DNA of 64,000 nucleotides from Pampus argenteus (taxonomy: Eukaryota; Chordata; Actinopteri; Scombriformes; Stromateidae): positions 23,210,501 to 23,274,500 of the forward strand of contig CM072864.1 of the NCBI GenBank assembly GCA_036937835.1, written 5' to 3'. The notes beneath the pieces are model-generated. The model did not search any database. It saw only the letters and a program-made list of their open reading frames with translations, and was not told the origin of the DNA. Positions 39,101 to 51,602 of the stretch are shown here, piece after piece; positions within the stretch are counted from its first letter, which is position 1, and each line of letters starts with the position of its first letter. Both the position numbers and the translations under genes were made by a program.

Positions 39101-40734
39101 TTCCTGCAGCTTTTACTGTAACATTTGTAAAAATAGCTTTCTCTCAGGCCAAAACTGACAACTACAGTTTTTCTTAAACAAGGAGCAATATTTTCAATCA
39201 AAACCATGTTTGCCATCAACAAGTAACTCATTTCTAATGATTAGGACCAAAAAACTCACTTCTGAGAGCTTCCTGCAGCTTTTACTGTAACATTAGTAAA
39301 AATAGCTTTCTCTCAGGCCAAAACTGACAACTACAATTTTTCTTAAACAAGGAGCAATATTTTCAATCAAAACCATGTTTGCCATCAACAAGTAACTGAT
39401 TTTGAATGATTAGGACCAAAAAACTCACTTCTGAGAGCTTCCTGCAGCTTTTACTGTAACATTTGTTAAAAAATAGCTTTCTCTGGGCAAGAGAAGGCCA
39501 ACACTGACAACTACAGTTTTTCTTAAACAAGGAGCAATATTTTCAATCAAAACCATGTTTGCCATCAACAAGTAACTGATTTCTAATGATTAGGACCAAA
39601 AAACTCACTTCTGAGAGCTTCCTGCAGCTTTTACTGTAACATTTGTAAAAATAGCTTTCTCTCAGGCCAAAACTGACAACTACAGTTTTTCTTAAACAAG
39701 GAGCAATATTTTCAATCAAAACCATGTTTGCCATCAACAAGTAACTGATTTCTAATGATTAGGACCAAAAAACTCACTTCTGAGAGCTTCCTGCAGCTTT
39801 TACTGTAACATTTGTAAAAATTGCTTTCTCTGAGGCCAAAACTGACAACTACAGTTTTTCTTAAACAAGGAGCAATATTTTCAATCAAAACCATGTTTGC
39901 CATCAACAAGTAACTGATTTCTAATGATTAGGACCAAAAAACTCACTTCTGAGAGCTTGCTGCAGCTTTTACTGTAACATTTGTAAAAATAGCTTTCTCT
40001 CAGGGCAAAACTGACAACTACAGTTTTTCTTAAACAAGGAGCAATATTTTCAATCAAAACCATGTTTACCATCAACAAGTAACTGATTTCTAATGATTAG
40101 GACCAAAAAACTCACTTCTGAGAGCTTCCTGCAGCTTTTACTGTAACATTTGTAAAAATAGCTTTCTCTCAGGCCAAAACTGACAACTACAGTTTTTCTT
40201 AAACAAGGAGCAATATCTTCAATCAAAACCATGTTTGCCATCAACAAGTAACTGATTTCTAATGATTAGGACCAAAAAACTCACTTCTGAGAGCTTCCTG
40301 CAGCTTTTACTGTAACATTTGTAAAAAATAGCTTTCTCTCAGGCCAAAACTGACAACTACAGTTTGTCTTAAACAAGGAGCAATATTTTCAATCAAAACC
40401 ATGTTTGCCATCAACAAGTAACTGATTTTGAATGATTAGGACCAAAAAACTCACTTCTGAGAGCTTCCTGCAGCTTTTACTGTAACATTTGTTAAAAAAT
40501 AGCTTTCTCTGGGCAAGAGAAGGCCAACACTGACAACTACAGTTTTTCTTAAACAAGGAGCAATATTTTCAATCAAAACCATGTTTGCCATCAACAAGTA
40601 ACTGATTTCTAATGATTAGGACCAAAAAACTCACTTCTGAGAGCTTCCTGCAGCTTTTACTGTAACATTTGTAAAAATAGCTTTCTCTCAGGCCAAAACT
40701 GACAACTACAGTTTTTCTTAAACAAGGAGCAATA

Positions 40735-40862
40735 TTTTCAATCAAAACCATGTTACTGTAACATTTGTAAAAATAGCTTTCTCTCAGGCCAAAACTGACA
40801 ACTACAGTTTTTCTTAAACAAGGAGCAATATTTTCAATCAAAACCATGTTTGCCATCAACAA
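40735..40862 (-). repeat. Truncated monomer, 96-bp period
   Basis: At 40754/40755 the usual CCATGTTTGCC is cut after CCATGTT and joined directly to ACTGTAACATTTG. The distance to the next CCATGTT (96 bp) shows that 73 bp of a 169-bp monomer are missing. TT is shared at both ends of the missing piece, fitting deletion with little homology. It fuses two frames into a 97-codon open frame (40569-40862), which is fortuitous. This is the only clearly sub-length monomer I found. Confidence 0.9.
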
Positions 40863-41624
40863 GTAACTGATTTCTAATGATTAGGACCAAAAAACTCACT
40901 TCTGAGAGCTTCCTGCAGCTTTTACTGTAACATTTGTAAAAATAGCTTTCTCTCAGGCCAAAACTGACAACTACAGTTTTTCTTAAAGAAGGAGCAATAT
41001 TTTCAATCAAAACCATGTTTGCCATCAACAAGTAACTGATTTCTAATGATTAGGACCAAAAAACTCACTTCTGAGAGCTTCCTGCAGCTTTTACTGTAAC
41101 ATTTGTAAAAATAGCTTTCTCTGAGGCCAAAACTGACAACTACAGTTTTTCTTAAACAAGGAGCAATATTTTCAATCAAAACCATGTGTGCCATCAACAA
41201 GTAACTGATTTCTAATGATTAGGACCAAAAAACTCACTTCTGAGAGCTTCCTGCAGCTTTTACTGTAACATTTGTAAAAAATAGCTTTCTCTCAGGCCAA
41301 AACTGACAACTACAGTTTTTCTTAAACAAGGAGCAATATTTTCAATCAAAACCATGTTTGCCATCAACAAATAACTGATTTCTAATGATTAGGACCAGAA
41401 CACTCACTTCTGAGAGCTTCCTGCAGCTTTTACTGTAACATTTGTAAAAATTGCTTTCTCTGAGGCCAAAACTGACAACTACAGTTTTTCTCAAACAAGG
41501 AGCCATATTTTCAATCAAAACCATGTTTGCCATCAACAAGTAACTAATTTCTAATGATTAGGACCAAAACACTCACTTCTGAGAGCTTTCTGCAGCTTTT
41601 ACAGTAACATTTGTAGAAATAGCT

Positions 41625-44304
41625 TTCTCTCGGCGAGAGAAGCCCAAAACTGACAACTATAGTTTTTCTTACACAAAGAGCCATATTTTCAATCAAAACC
41701 ATGTTTGCCATCAACAAGTAACTGATTTCTAATGATAAGGAGCAAAAACCTCACTTCAGAGAGCTTTCTGCAGCTTTTACTGTAACATTTGTAAAAATAG
41801 CTTTCTCTCGGCGAGAGAAGCCCAAAACTGACAACTATAGTTTTTTTTAAACAAGGAGCCATATTTTTAATCAAAACCATGTTTGCCATCAACAAGTAAC
41901 TAATTTCTAATGATTAGGAGCAAAAAACTCACTTCTGAGAGCTTCCTGCAGCTTTTACTGTAACATTTGTAAAAATAGCTTTCTCTCGGCGAGAGAAGCC
42001 CAAAACTGACAACTATAGTTTTTTTTAAACAAGGAGCCATATTTTTAATCAAAACCATGTTTGCCATCAACAAGTAACTAATTTCTAATGATTAGGACCA
42101 AAAAAATCACTTCTGAGAGCTTTCTGCAGCTTTTACTGTAACATTTGTAAAAATAGCTTTCTCTCAGCGAGAGAAGGCCAAAACTGACAACTATAGTTTT
42201 TCTTAAAAAAGGAGCCATATTTTCAATCAAAACCATGTTTGCTATCAACAAGTAACTGATTTCTAATGATTGGGACCAAAAAACTCACTTTCAGAGAGCT
42301 TCCTGCAGCTTTTACTGTAACATTTGTAAAAATAGCTTTCTCTCGGCGAGAGAAGCCCAAAACTGACAACTATAGTTTTTCTTAAACAAGCAGCCATATT
42401 TTCAATCAAAACCATGTTTGCCATCAACAAGTAACTGATTTCTAATGATTAGGACCAAAACACTCACTTCTGAGAGCTTCCTGCAGCTTTTACTGTAACA
42501 TTTGTAAAAATTGCTTTCTCTGAGGCCAAAACTGACAACTACAGTTTTTCTTAAACAAGGAGCAATATTTTCATTCAAAACCATGTTTGCCATCAACAAG
42601 TAACTGATTTCTAATGATTAGGACCAAAAAACTCACTTCTGAGAGCTTCCTGCAGCTTTTACTGTAACATTTGTAAAAATAGCTTTCTCTCGGCGAGAGA
42701 AGCCCAAAACTGACAACTATAGTTTTTCTCAAACAAGGAGCCATATTTTCAATCAAAACCATGTTTGCCATCAACAAGTAACTAATTTCTAATGATTAGG
42801 ACCAAAAAACTCACTTCTGAGAGCTTTCTGCAGCTTTTACAGTAACATTTGTAGAAATAGCTTTCTCTCGGCGAGAGAAGCCCAAAACTGACAACTATAG
42901 TTTTTCTTACACAAAGAGCCATATTTTCAATCAAAACCATGTTTGCCATCAACAAGTAACTGATTTCTAATGATAAGGAGCAAAAACCTCACTTCAGAGA
43001 GCTTTCTGCAGCTTTTACTGTAACATTTGTAAAAATAGCTTTCTCTCAGCGAGAGAAGGCCAAAACTGACAACTATAGTTTTTCTTAAAAAAGGAGCCAT
43101 ATTTTCAATCAAAACCATGTTTGCCATCAACAAGTAACTAATTTCTAATGATTAGGACCAAAAAACTCACTTCTGAGAGCTTTCTGCAGCTTTTACTGTA
43201 ACATTTGTAAAAATAGCTTTCTCTCGGCGAGAGAAGCCCAAAACTGACAACTATAGTTTTTTTTAAACAAGGAGCCATATTTTTAATCAAAACCATGTTT
43301 GCCATCAACAAGTAACTAGTTTCTAATGATTAGGAGCAAAAAACTCACTTCTGAGAGCTTCCTGCAGCTTTTACTGTAACATTTGTAAAAATAGCTTTCT
43401 CTCGGCGAGAGAAGCCCAAAACTGACAACTATAGTTTTTTTTAAACAAGGAGCCATATTTTTAATCAAAACCATGTTTGCCATCAACAAGTAACTAATTT
43501 CTAATGATTAGGACCAAAAAAATCACTTCTGAGAGCTTTCTGCAGCTTTTACTGTAACATTTGTAAAAATAGCTTTCTCTCAGCGAGAGAAGGCCAAAAC
43601 TGACAACTATAGTTTTTCTTAAAAAAGGAGCCATATTTTCAATCAAAACCATGTTTGCTATCAACAAGTAACTGATTTCTAATGATTGGGACCAAAAAAC
43701 TCACTTTCAGAGAGCTTCCTGCAGCTTTTACTGTAACATTTGTAAAAATAGCTTTCTCTCGGCGAGAGAAGCCCAAAACTGACAACTATAGTTTTTCTTA
43801 AACAAGCAGCCATATTTTCAATGAAAACCATGTTTGCCATCAACAAATAACTAATTTCTAATGATTAGGACCAAAAAACTCACTTCTGAGAGCTTTCTGC
43901 AGCTTTTACTGTAACATTTGTAAAAATAGCTTTCTTTCGGCGAGAGAAGCCCAAAACTGACAACTATAGTTTTTTTTAAACAAGGAGCCATATTTTTAAT
44001 CAAAAGCATGTTTGCCATCAACAAGTAACTAATTTCTAATGATTAGGACCAAAAAACTCACTTCTGAGAGCTTCCTGCAGCTTTTATTGTAACATTTGTA
44101 AAAATAGCTTTCTCTCGGCGAGAGAAGGCCAAAACTGACAACTACAGTTTTTCTTAAACAAGGAGCCATATTTTCAATCAAAACCATGTTTGCCTTCAAC
44201 AAGTAACTGATTTCTATTGATTAGGAGCAAAAAACTCATATCTGAGAGCTTCCTGCAGCTTTTACTGTAACATTTGTAAAAATAGCTTTCTCTTGGCGAG
44301 AGAA
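41625..44304 (-). repeat. Long-monomer zone of B' with 17-bp palindromes
   Basis: Mirror of 6246-9451. It carries GAGAAGCCCAAAACTG, ACTATAGTTTTT and GGAGCCATATTT as in the complement of B. Two short monomers lie inside it (41342-41539 at its edge and 42402-42599). The outermost palindrome next to the AT linker, at 44288-44304, has one base changed (CTCTTGGCGAGAG). Confidence 0.9.
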
Positions 44305-44352
44305 GGCCAAAACTGACAACTAAAGTTTTACTTAAACAAGGAGCCATATTTT

Positions 44353-44382
44353 ATAAATATATATATATTTTATATAAGGAGC
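44353..44382. other. Second tail-to-tail junction, exact mirror of the first
   Basis: These 30 bp are the exact reverse complement of 6168-6197, and the immediate flanks also match (GGAGCCATATTT on one side, CAGTTACTTG on the other). Reverse satellite B' ends and forward satellite A begins here. A non-satellite linker this specific is unlikely to arise twice, so both copies should descend from one event duplicated within an inverted segment. Confidence 0.93.
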
Positions 44383-45104
44383 CAGTTACTTGTTGATGGC
44401 AAACATGGTTTTGATTGAAAATATTGCTCCTTGTTTAAGAAAAACTGTAGTTGTCAGTTTTGGCCTTCTCTCGCCGACAGAAAGCTATTTTTACAAATGT
44501 TACAGTAAAAGCTGCAGGAAGCTCTCAGATATGAGTTTTTTGCTCCTAATCAATAGAAATCAGTTACTTGTTGAAGGCAAACATGGTTTTGATTGAAAAT
44601 ATGGCTCCTTGTTTAAGAAAAACTGTAGTTGTCAGTTTTGGCCTTCTCTCGCCGAGAGAAAGCTATTTTTACAAATGTTACAGTAAAAGCTGCAGGAAGC
44701 TCTCAGAAGTGAGTTTTTTGCTGCTAATCATTAGAAATCAGTTACTTGTTGATGGCAAACATGGTTTTGACTGAAAATATGGCTCCTTGTTTGAGAAAAA
44801 CTGTAGTTGTCAGTTTTGGCCTTCTCTCGCCGAGAGAAAGCTATTTTTACAAATGTTACAGTAAAAGCTGCAGGAAGCTCTCAGAAGTGAGTTTTTTGCT
44901 CTTAATCATTAGAAATAAGTTACTTGTTGATGGCAAACATGGTTTTGATTGAAAATATTGCTCCTTGTTTGAGAAAAACTGTAGTTGTCAGTTTTGGCCT
45001 TCTCTCGCCGAGAGAAAGCTATATTTACAAATGTTACAATAAAAGCTGCAGGAAGCTCTCAGAAGTGAGTTTTTTCCTCCTAATCATTAGAAATAAATTA
45101 CTTC

Positions 45105-46550
45105 TTGATGGCAAACATGGTTTTGATTGAAAATATTGCTCCTTGTTTAAGAAAAACTGTAGTTGTCAGTTTTGGCCTTCTCTCGCCGAGAGAAAGCTAT
45201 TTTTACAAATGTTACAGTAAAAGCTGCAGGAAGCTCTCAGAAGTAAGTTTTTTGGTACTAATCATTAGAAATAAATTACTTCTTGATGGCAAACATGGTT
45301 TTGATTGAAAATATTGCTCCTTGTTTAAGAAAAACTGTAGTTGTCAGTTTTGGCCTTCTCTCGCCGAGAGAAAGCTATTTTTACAAATGTTACAGTAAAA
45401 GCTGCAGGAAGCTCTCAGAAGTGAGTTTTTTGCTCCTAATCATTAGAAATCAGTTACTTGTTGATGGCAAACATGGTTTTGATTGAAAATATGGCTCCTT
45501 GTTTGAGAAAAACTGTAGTTGTCAGTTTTGGCCTTCTCTCGCCGAGAGAAAGCTATATTTACAAATGTTACAATAAAAGCTGCAGGAAGCTCTCAGAAGT
45601 GAGTTTTTTCCTCCTAATCATTAGAAATAAATTACTTCTTGATGGCAAACATGGTTTTGATTGAAAATATTGCTCCTTGTTTAAGAAAAACTGTAGTTGT
45701 CAGTTTTGGCCTTCTCTCGCCGAGAGAAAGCTATTTTTACAAATGTTACAATAAAAGCTGCAGGAAGCTCTCAGAAGTAAGTTTTTTGGTACTAATCATT
45801 AGAAATAAATTACTTCTTGATGGCAAACATGGTTTTGATTGAAAATATTGCTCCTTGTTTAAGAAAAACTGTAGTTGTCAGTTTTGGCCTTCTCTCGACG
45901 AGAGAAAGCTATTTTTACAAATGTTACAATAAAAGCTGCAGGAAGCTCTCAGATGTGAGTTTTTTGCTCTTAATCATTAGAAATAAGTTAGTTGTTGATG
46001 GCAAACATGGTTTTGATTGAAAATATTGCTCCTTGTTTGAGAAAAACTGTAGTTGTCAGTTTTGGCCTTCTCTCGCCGAGAGAAAGCTATTTTTACAAAT
46101 GTTACAATAAAAGCTGCAGGAAGCTCTCAGAAGTGAGTTTTTTCCTCCTAATCATTAGAAATAAATTACTTCTTGATGGCAAACATGGTTTTGATTGAAA
46201 ATATTGCTCCTTGTTTAAGAAAAACTGTAGTTGTCAGTTTTGGCCTTCTCTCGCCGAGAGAAAGCTATTTTTACAAATGTTACAATAAAAGCTGCAGGAA
46301 GCTCTCAGAAGTAAGTTTTTTGGTACTAATCATTAGAAATAAATTACTTCTTGATGGCAAACATGGTTTTGATTGAAAATATTGCTCCTTGTTTAAGAAA
46401 AACTGTAGTTGTCAGTTTTGGCCTTCTCTCGACGAGAGAAAGCTATTTTTACAAATGTTACAATAAAAGCTGCAGGAAGCTCTCAGATGTGAGTTTTTTG
46501 CTCTTAATCATTAGAAATAAGTTACTTGTTGATGGCAAACATGGTTTTGA
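45105..46550 (+). repeat. Higher-order repeat, 534 bp (3 x 178)
   Basis: Monomers at 45639, 45817 and 45992 recur at 46173 and 46351, 534 bp on. The CTCGACGAGAG palindrome variant with CAGATGTGAG occurs at both 45.9 and 46.4 kb. The preceding trio (45105, 45283, 45458) is a looser third copy. The equivalent place in A' has a four-monomer 712-bp unit, so the two arms amplified different register units from the same monomer types. Confidence 0.83.
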
Positions 46551-47039
46551 TTGAAAATATTGCTCCTTGTTTGAGAAAAACTGTAGTTGTCAGTTTTGGC
46601 CTTCTCTCGCCGAGAGAAAGCTATTTTTACAAATGTTACAGTAAAAGCTGCAGGAAGCTCTCAGAAGTGAGTTTTTGGTCCTAATCATTAGAAATCAGTT
46701 ACTTGTTGATGGCAAACATGGTTTTGATTAAAAATATTGCTCCTTGTTTAAGATAACTGTAGTTGTCAGTTTTGGGCTGAGAGAAAGCTATTTTTACAAA
46801 TGTTACAGTAAAAGCTGCAGGAAGCTCTCAGAAGTGAGTTTTTTGGTCCTAATCATTAGAAATCAGTTACCTGTTGATGGCAAACATGGTTTTGATTGAA
46901 AATCTTGCTCCTTGTTTAAGAAAAACTGTAGTTGTCAGTTTTGGCCTGAGAGAAAGCTATTTTTACAAATGTTACAGTAAAAGCTGCAGGAAGCTCTCAG
47001 AAGTGAGTTTTTTGGTCCTAATCATTAGAAATCAGTTAC

Positions 47040-47208
47040 TTGTTGATGGCAAACATGGTTTTGATTGAAAATATTGCTCCTTGTTTAAGAAAAACTGTAG
47101 TTGTCAGTTTTGGCCTGAGAGAAAGCTATTTTTACAAATGTTACAGTAAAAGCTGCAGGAAGCTCTCAGAAGTGAGTTTTTTGGTCCTAATCATTAGAAA
47201 TCAGTTAC
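47040..47208 (+). repeat. Representative short monomer, 169 bp
   Basis: This copy matches the consensus of the homogeneous zone around it. A count of one unit gives 58 G+C in 169 bp and no CpG. It contains a PstI site (CTGCAG) and an SspI site (AATATT), each once per unit, so either enzyme should cut the array into a ladder. Two small dyads are visible: TTAC-A-GTAA and CTAAT-C-ATTAG. It also holds TGAGAG and, about 40 bp later, its complement CTCTCA, the pair found at the forward-to-reverse breakpoints. Seven A or T runs of 4-6 bp lie along the unit. Confidence 0.95.
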
Positions 47209-47237
47209 TTGTTGATGGCAAACATGGTTTTGATTGA
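47040..47237 (+). other. Recurrent fortuitous 65-codon open frame of the satellite
   Basis: Most monomers give the same 65-68 residue frame, beginning TTG-TTG-ATG-GCA and ending GAT-TGA in the next monomer. With a normal ATG start it is 63 codons. The monomer is 1 mod 3 in both lengths, so each frame ends about 29 nt into the next copy while the next begins out of phase; no longer protein can form. The translation has no recognisable domain. Insertions and amino-acid-changing differences are freely tolerated, and many copies are broken (for example near 1080-1240 and 1858-2230). This fits a homogenised repeat, not coding selection. Confidence 0.85.
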
Positions 47238-47715
47238 AAATATTGCTCCTTGTTTAAGAAAAACTGTAGTTGTCAGTTTTGGCCTGAGAGAAAGCTATTT
47301 TTACAAATGTTACAGTAAAAGCTGCAGGAAGCTCTCAGAAGTGAGTTTTTTGGTCCTAATCATTAGAAATCAGTTACTTGTTGATGGCAAACATGGTTTT
47401 GATTGAAAATATTGCTCCTTGTTTAAGAAAAACTGTAGTTGTCAGTTTTGGCCTGAGAGAAAGCTATTTTTACAAATGTTACAGTAAAAGCTGCAGGAAG
47501 CTCTCAGAAGTGAGTTTTTTGGTCCTAATCATTAGAAATCAGTTACTTGTTGATGGCAAACATGGTTTTGATTGAAAATATTGCTCCTTGTTTAAGAAAA
47601 ACTGTAGTTGTCAGTTTTGGCCTGAGAGAAAGCTATTTTTACAAATGTTACAGTAAAAGCTGCAGGAAGCTCTCAGAAGTGAGTTTTTTGGTCCTAATCA
47701 TTAGAAATCAGTTAC

Positions 47716-48729
47716 TTGTTGATGGCAAACATGGTTTTGATTGAAAATATTGCTGCTTGTTTAAGAAAAACTGTAGTTGTCAGTTTTGGCCTGAGAGAAA
47801 GCTATTTTTACAAATGTTACAGTAAAAGCTGCAGGAAGCTCTCAGAAGTGAGTTTTTTGGTCCTAATCATTAGAAATCAGTTACTTGTTGATGGCAAACA
47901 TGGTTTTGATTGAAAATATTGCTCCTTGTTTAAGAAAAACTGTAGTTGTCAGTTTTGGCCTGAGAGAAAGCTATTTTTACAAATGTTACAGTAAAAGCTG
48001 CAGGAAGCTCTCAGAAGTGAGTTTTTTGGTCCTAATCATTAGAAATCAGTTACTTGTTGATGGCAAACATGGTTTTGATTGAAAATATTGCTCCTTGTTT
48101 AAGAAAAACTGTAGTTGTCAGTTTTGGCCTGAGAGAAAGCTATTTTTACAAATGTTACAGTAAAAGCTACAGGAAGCTCTCAGAAGTGAGTTTTTTGGTC
48201 CTAATCATTAGAAATCAGTTACTTGTTGATGGCAAACATGGTTTTGATTGAAAATATTGCTGCTTGTTTAAGAAAAACTGTAGTTGTCAGTTTTGGCCTG
48301 AGAGAAAGCTATTTTTACAAATGTTACAGTAAAAGCTGCAGGAAGCTCTCAGAAGTGAGTTTTTTGGTCCTAATCATTAGAAATCAGTTACTTGTTGATG
48401 GCAAACATGGTTTTGATTGAAAATATTGCTCCTTGTTTAAGAAAAACTGTAGTTGTCAGTTTTGGCCTGAGAGAAAGCTATTTTTACAAATGTTACAGTA
48501 AAAGCTGCAGGAAGCTCACAGAAGTGAGTTTTTTGGTCCTAATCATTAGAAATCAGTTACTTGTTGATGGCAAACATGGTTTTGATTGAAAATATTGCTC
48601 CTTGTTTAAGAAAAACTGTAGTTGTCAGTTTTGGCCTGAGAGAAAGCTATTTTTACAAATGTTACAGTAAAAGCTACAGGAAGCTCTCAGAAGTGAGTTT
48701 TTTGGTCCTAATCATTAGAAATCAGTTAC
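47716..48729 (+). repeat. 507-bp (3-mer) tandem duplication
   Basis: The GCTGCTTG monomer occurs at 47716 and 48223, and the GCTACAGG monomer at 48054 and 48561, both pairs 507 bp apart (3 x 169). Inferred copies are 47716-48222 and 48223-48729. The same GCTGCTTG mark is present in A' (monomers 64-261 and 1417-1614, complement strand). Confidence 0.85.
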
Positions 48730-49236
48730 TTGTTGATGGCAAACATGGTTTTGATTGAAAATATTGCTCCTTGTTTAAGAAAAACTGTAGTTGTCAGTTT
48801 TGGCCTGAGAGAAAGCTATTTTTACAAATGTTACAGTAAAAGCTGCAGGAAGCTCTCAGAAGTGAGTTTTTTGGTCCTAATCATTAGAAATCAGTTACTT
48901 GTTGATGGCAAACATGGTTTTGATTGAAAATATTGCTCCTTGTTTAAGAAAAACTGTAGTTGTCAGTTTTGGCCTGAGAGAAAGCTATTTTTACAAATGT
49001 TACAGTAAAAGCTGCAGGAAGCTCTCAGAAGTGAGTTTTTTGGTCCTAATCATTAGAAATCAGTTACTTGTTGATGGCAAACATGGTTTTGATTGAAAAT
49101 ATTGCTCCTTGTTTAAGAAAAACTGTAGTTGTCAGTTTTGGCCTGAGAGAAAGCTATTTTTACAAATGTTACAGTAAAAGCTGCAGGAAGCTCTCAGAAG
49201 TGAGTTTTTTGGTCCTAATCATTAGAAATCAGTTAC

Positions 49237-51602
49237 TTGTTGATGGCAAACATGGTTTTGATTGAAAATATTGCTCCTTGTTTAAGAAAAACTGTAGTTG
49301 TCAGTTTTGGCCTGAGAGAAAGCTATTTTTACAAATGTTACAGTAAAAGCTACAGGAAGCTCTCAGAAGTGAGTTTTTTGGTCCTAATCATTAGAAATCA
49401 GTTACTTGTTGATGGCAAACATGGTTTTGATTGAAAATATTGCTCCTTGTTTAAGAAAAACTGTAGTTGTCAGTTTTGGCCTGAGAGAAAGCTATTTTTA
49501 CAAATGTTACAGTAAAAGCTGCAGGAAGCTCTCAGAAGTGAGTTTTTTGGTCCTAATCATTAGAAATCAGTTACTTGTTGATGGCAAACATGGTTTTGAT
49601 TGAAAATATTGCTCCTTGTTTAAGAAAAACTGTAGTTGTCAGTTTTGGCCTGAGAGAAAGCTATTTTTACAAATGTTACAGTAAAAGCTGCAGGAAGCTC
49701 TCAGAAGTGAGTTTTTTGGTCCTAATCATTAGAAATCAGTTACTTGTTGATGACAAACATGGTTTTGATTGAAAATATTGCTCCTTGTTTAAGAAAAACT
49801 GTAGTTGTCAGTTTTGGCCTGAGAGAAAGCTATTTTTACAAATATTACAGTAAAAGCTGCAGGAAGCTCTCAGAAGTGAGTTTTTTGGTCCTAATCATTA
49901 GAAATCAGTTACTTGTTGATGGCAAACATGGTTTTGATTGAAAATATTGCTCCTTGTTTAAGAAAAACTGTAGTTGTCAGTTTTGGCCTGAGAGAAAGCT
50001 ATTTTTACAAATGTTACAGTAAAAGCTGCAGGAAGCTCTCAGAAGTGAGTTTTTTGGTCCTAATCATTAGAAATCAGTTACTTGTTGATGGCAAACATGG
50101 TTTTGATTGAAAATATTGCTCCTTGTTTAAGAAAAACTGTAGTTGTCAGTTTTGGCCTGAGAGAAAGCTATTTTTACAAATGTTACAGTAAAAGCTGCAG
50201 GAAGCTCTCAGAAGTGAGTTTTTTGGTCCTAATCATTAGAAATCAGTTACTTGTTGATGGCAAACATGGTTTTGATTGAAAATATTGCTCCTTGTTTAAG
50301 AAAAACTGTAGTTGTCAGTTTTGGCCTGAGAGAAAGCTATTTTTACAAATGTTACAGTAAAAGCTGCAGGAAGCTCTCAGAAGTGAGTTTTTTGGTCCTA
50401 ATCATTAGAAATCAGTTACTTGTTGATGGCAAACATGGTTTTGATTGAAAATATTGCTCCTTGTTTAAGAAAAACTGTAGTTGTCAGTTTTGGCCTGAGA
50501 GAAAGCTATTTTTACAAATGTTACAGTAAAAGCTACAGGAAGCTCTCAGAAGTGAGTTTTTTGGTCCTAATCATTAGAAATCAGTTACTTGTTGATGGCA
50601 AACATGGTTTTGATTGAAAATATTGCTCCTTGTTTAAGAAAAACTGTAGTTGTCAGTTTTGGCCTGAGAGAAAGCTATTTTTACAAATGTTACAGTAAAA
50701 GCTGCAGGAAGCTCTCAGAAGTGAGTTTTTTGGTCCTAATCATTAGAAATCAGTTACTTGTTGATGGCAAACATGGTTTTGATTGAAAATATTGCTCCTT
50801 GTTTAAGAAAAACTGTAGTTGTCAGTTTTGGCCTGAGAGAAAGCTATTTTTACAAATGTTACAGTAAAAGCTGCAGGAAGCTCTCAGAAGTGAGTTTTTT
50901 GGTCCTAATCATTAGAAATCAGTTACTTGTTGATGACAAACATGGTTTTGATTGAAAATATTGCTCCTTGTTTAAGAAAAACTGTAGTTGTCAGTTTTGG
51001 CCTGAGAGAAAGCTATTTTTACAAATGTTACAGTAAAAGCTGCAGGAAGCTCTCAGAAGTGAGTTTTTTGGTCCTAATCATTAGAAATCAGTTACTTGTT
51101 GATGGCAAACATGGTTTTGATTGAAAATATTGCTCCTTGTTTAAGAAAAACTGTAGTTGTCAGTTTTGGCCTGAGAGAAAGCTATTTTTACAAATGTTAC
51201 AGTAAAAGCTGCAGGAAGCTCTCAGAAGTGAGTTTTTTGGTCCTAATCATTAGAAACCAGTTACTTGTTGATGGCAAACATGGTTTTGATTGAAAATATT
51301 GCTCCTTGTTTAAGAAAAACTGTAGTTGTCAGTTTTGGCCTGAGAGAAAGCTATTTTTACAAATGTTACAGTAAAAGCTGCAGGAAGCTCTCAGAAGTGA
51401 GTTTTTTGGTCCTAATCATTAGAAATCAGTTACTTGTTGATGGCAAACATGGTTTTGATTGAAAATATTGCTCCTTGTTTAAGAAAAACTGTAGTTGTCA
51501 GTTTTGGCCTGAGAGAAAGCTATTTTTACAAATGTTACAGTAAAAGCTGCAGGAAGCTCTCAGAAGTGAGTTTTTTGGTCCTAATTATTAGAAATCAGTT
51601 AC
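49237..51602 (+). repeat. 1183-bp (7-mer) tandem duplication
   Basis: The GCTACAGG monomer at 49237 recurs at 50420, and the GATGACAAACATG monomer at 49744 recurs at 50927, both 1183 bp apart (7 x 169). Inferred copies are 49237-50419 and 50420-51602. Differences between copies are a few single bases (for example AAATATTACAG near 49840 in the first only), pointing to a recent event. Confidence 0.87.

Larger units (their letters stand above)
23625..44352 (-). repeat. Block B': reverse-oriented satellite
   Basis: Right arm of the inner palindrome, about 20.7 kb, some 3.3 kb longer than B. From the centre outward it has a mixed zone rich in monomers with GGGCAAGAG, GGGCGAGAG or TTAAAAAATAGC (23.7-37 kb), a mainly short-monomer zone matching B (37-41.3 kb) and a long-monomer zone with perfect palindromes from 41625 to 44304 that mirrors 6246-9451. 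For example, the copy at 42927-43133 translates identically to the one at 6705-6911. Confidence 0.93.

Noticed and set aside
40569..40862. A longer 97-codon open frame as a possible real gene
   Set aside because: It results from the 73-bp deletion that puts two monomer copies in the same phase; the translation is a partial repeat followed by a full one.
6180..44360. Mirror-image structure as a sequencing or assembly fold-back artefact
   Set aside because: A fold-back artefact would give near-identical arms. Here the arms differ by 4 long monomers, by 1238-bp unit states, by base changes (for example GCCGACAG at 44475-44482) and by about 3.3 kb in B versus B'. An artefact at a single switch cannot be fully excluded without reads.
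47040..47237. A family of more than 200 small conserved proteins of 65-71 residues
   Set aside because: The frames are the same satellite monomer translated again and again. They need TTG as outermost start, overlap the next unit by about 29 nt in another phase, are broken in many copies, and accept amino-acid changes and 3-codon insertions freely. Similarity at DNA level is as high outside the frame as inside it.
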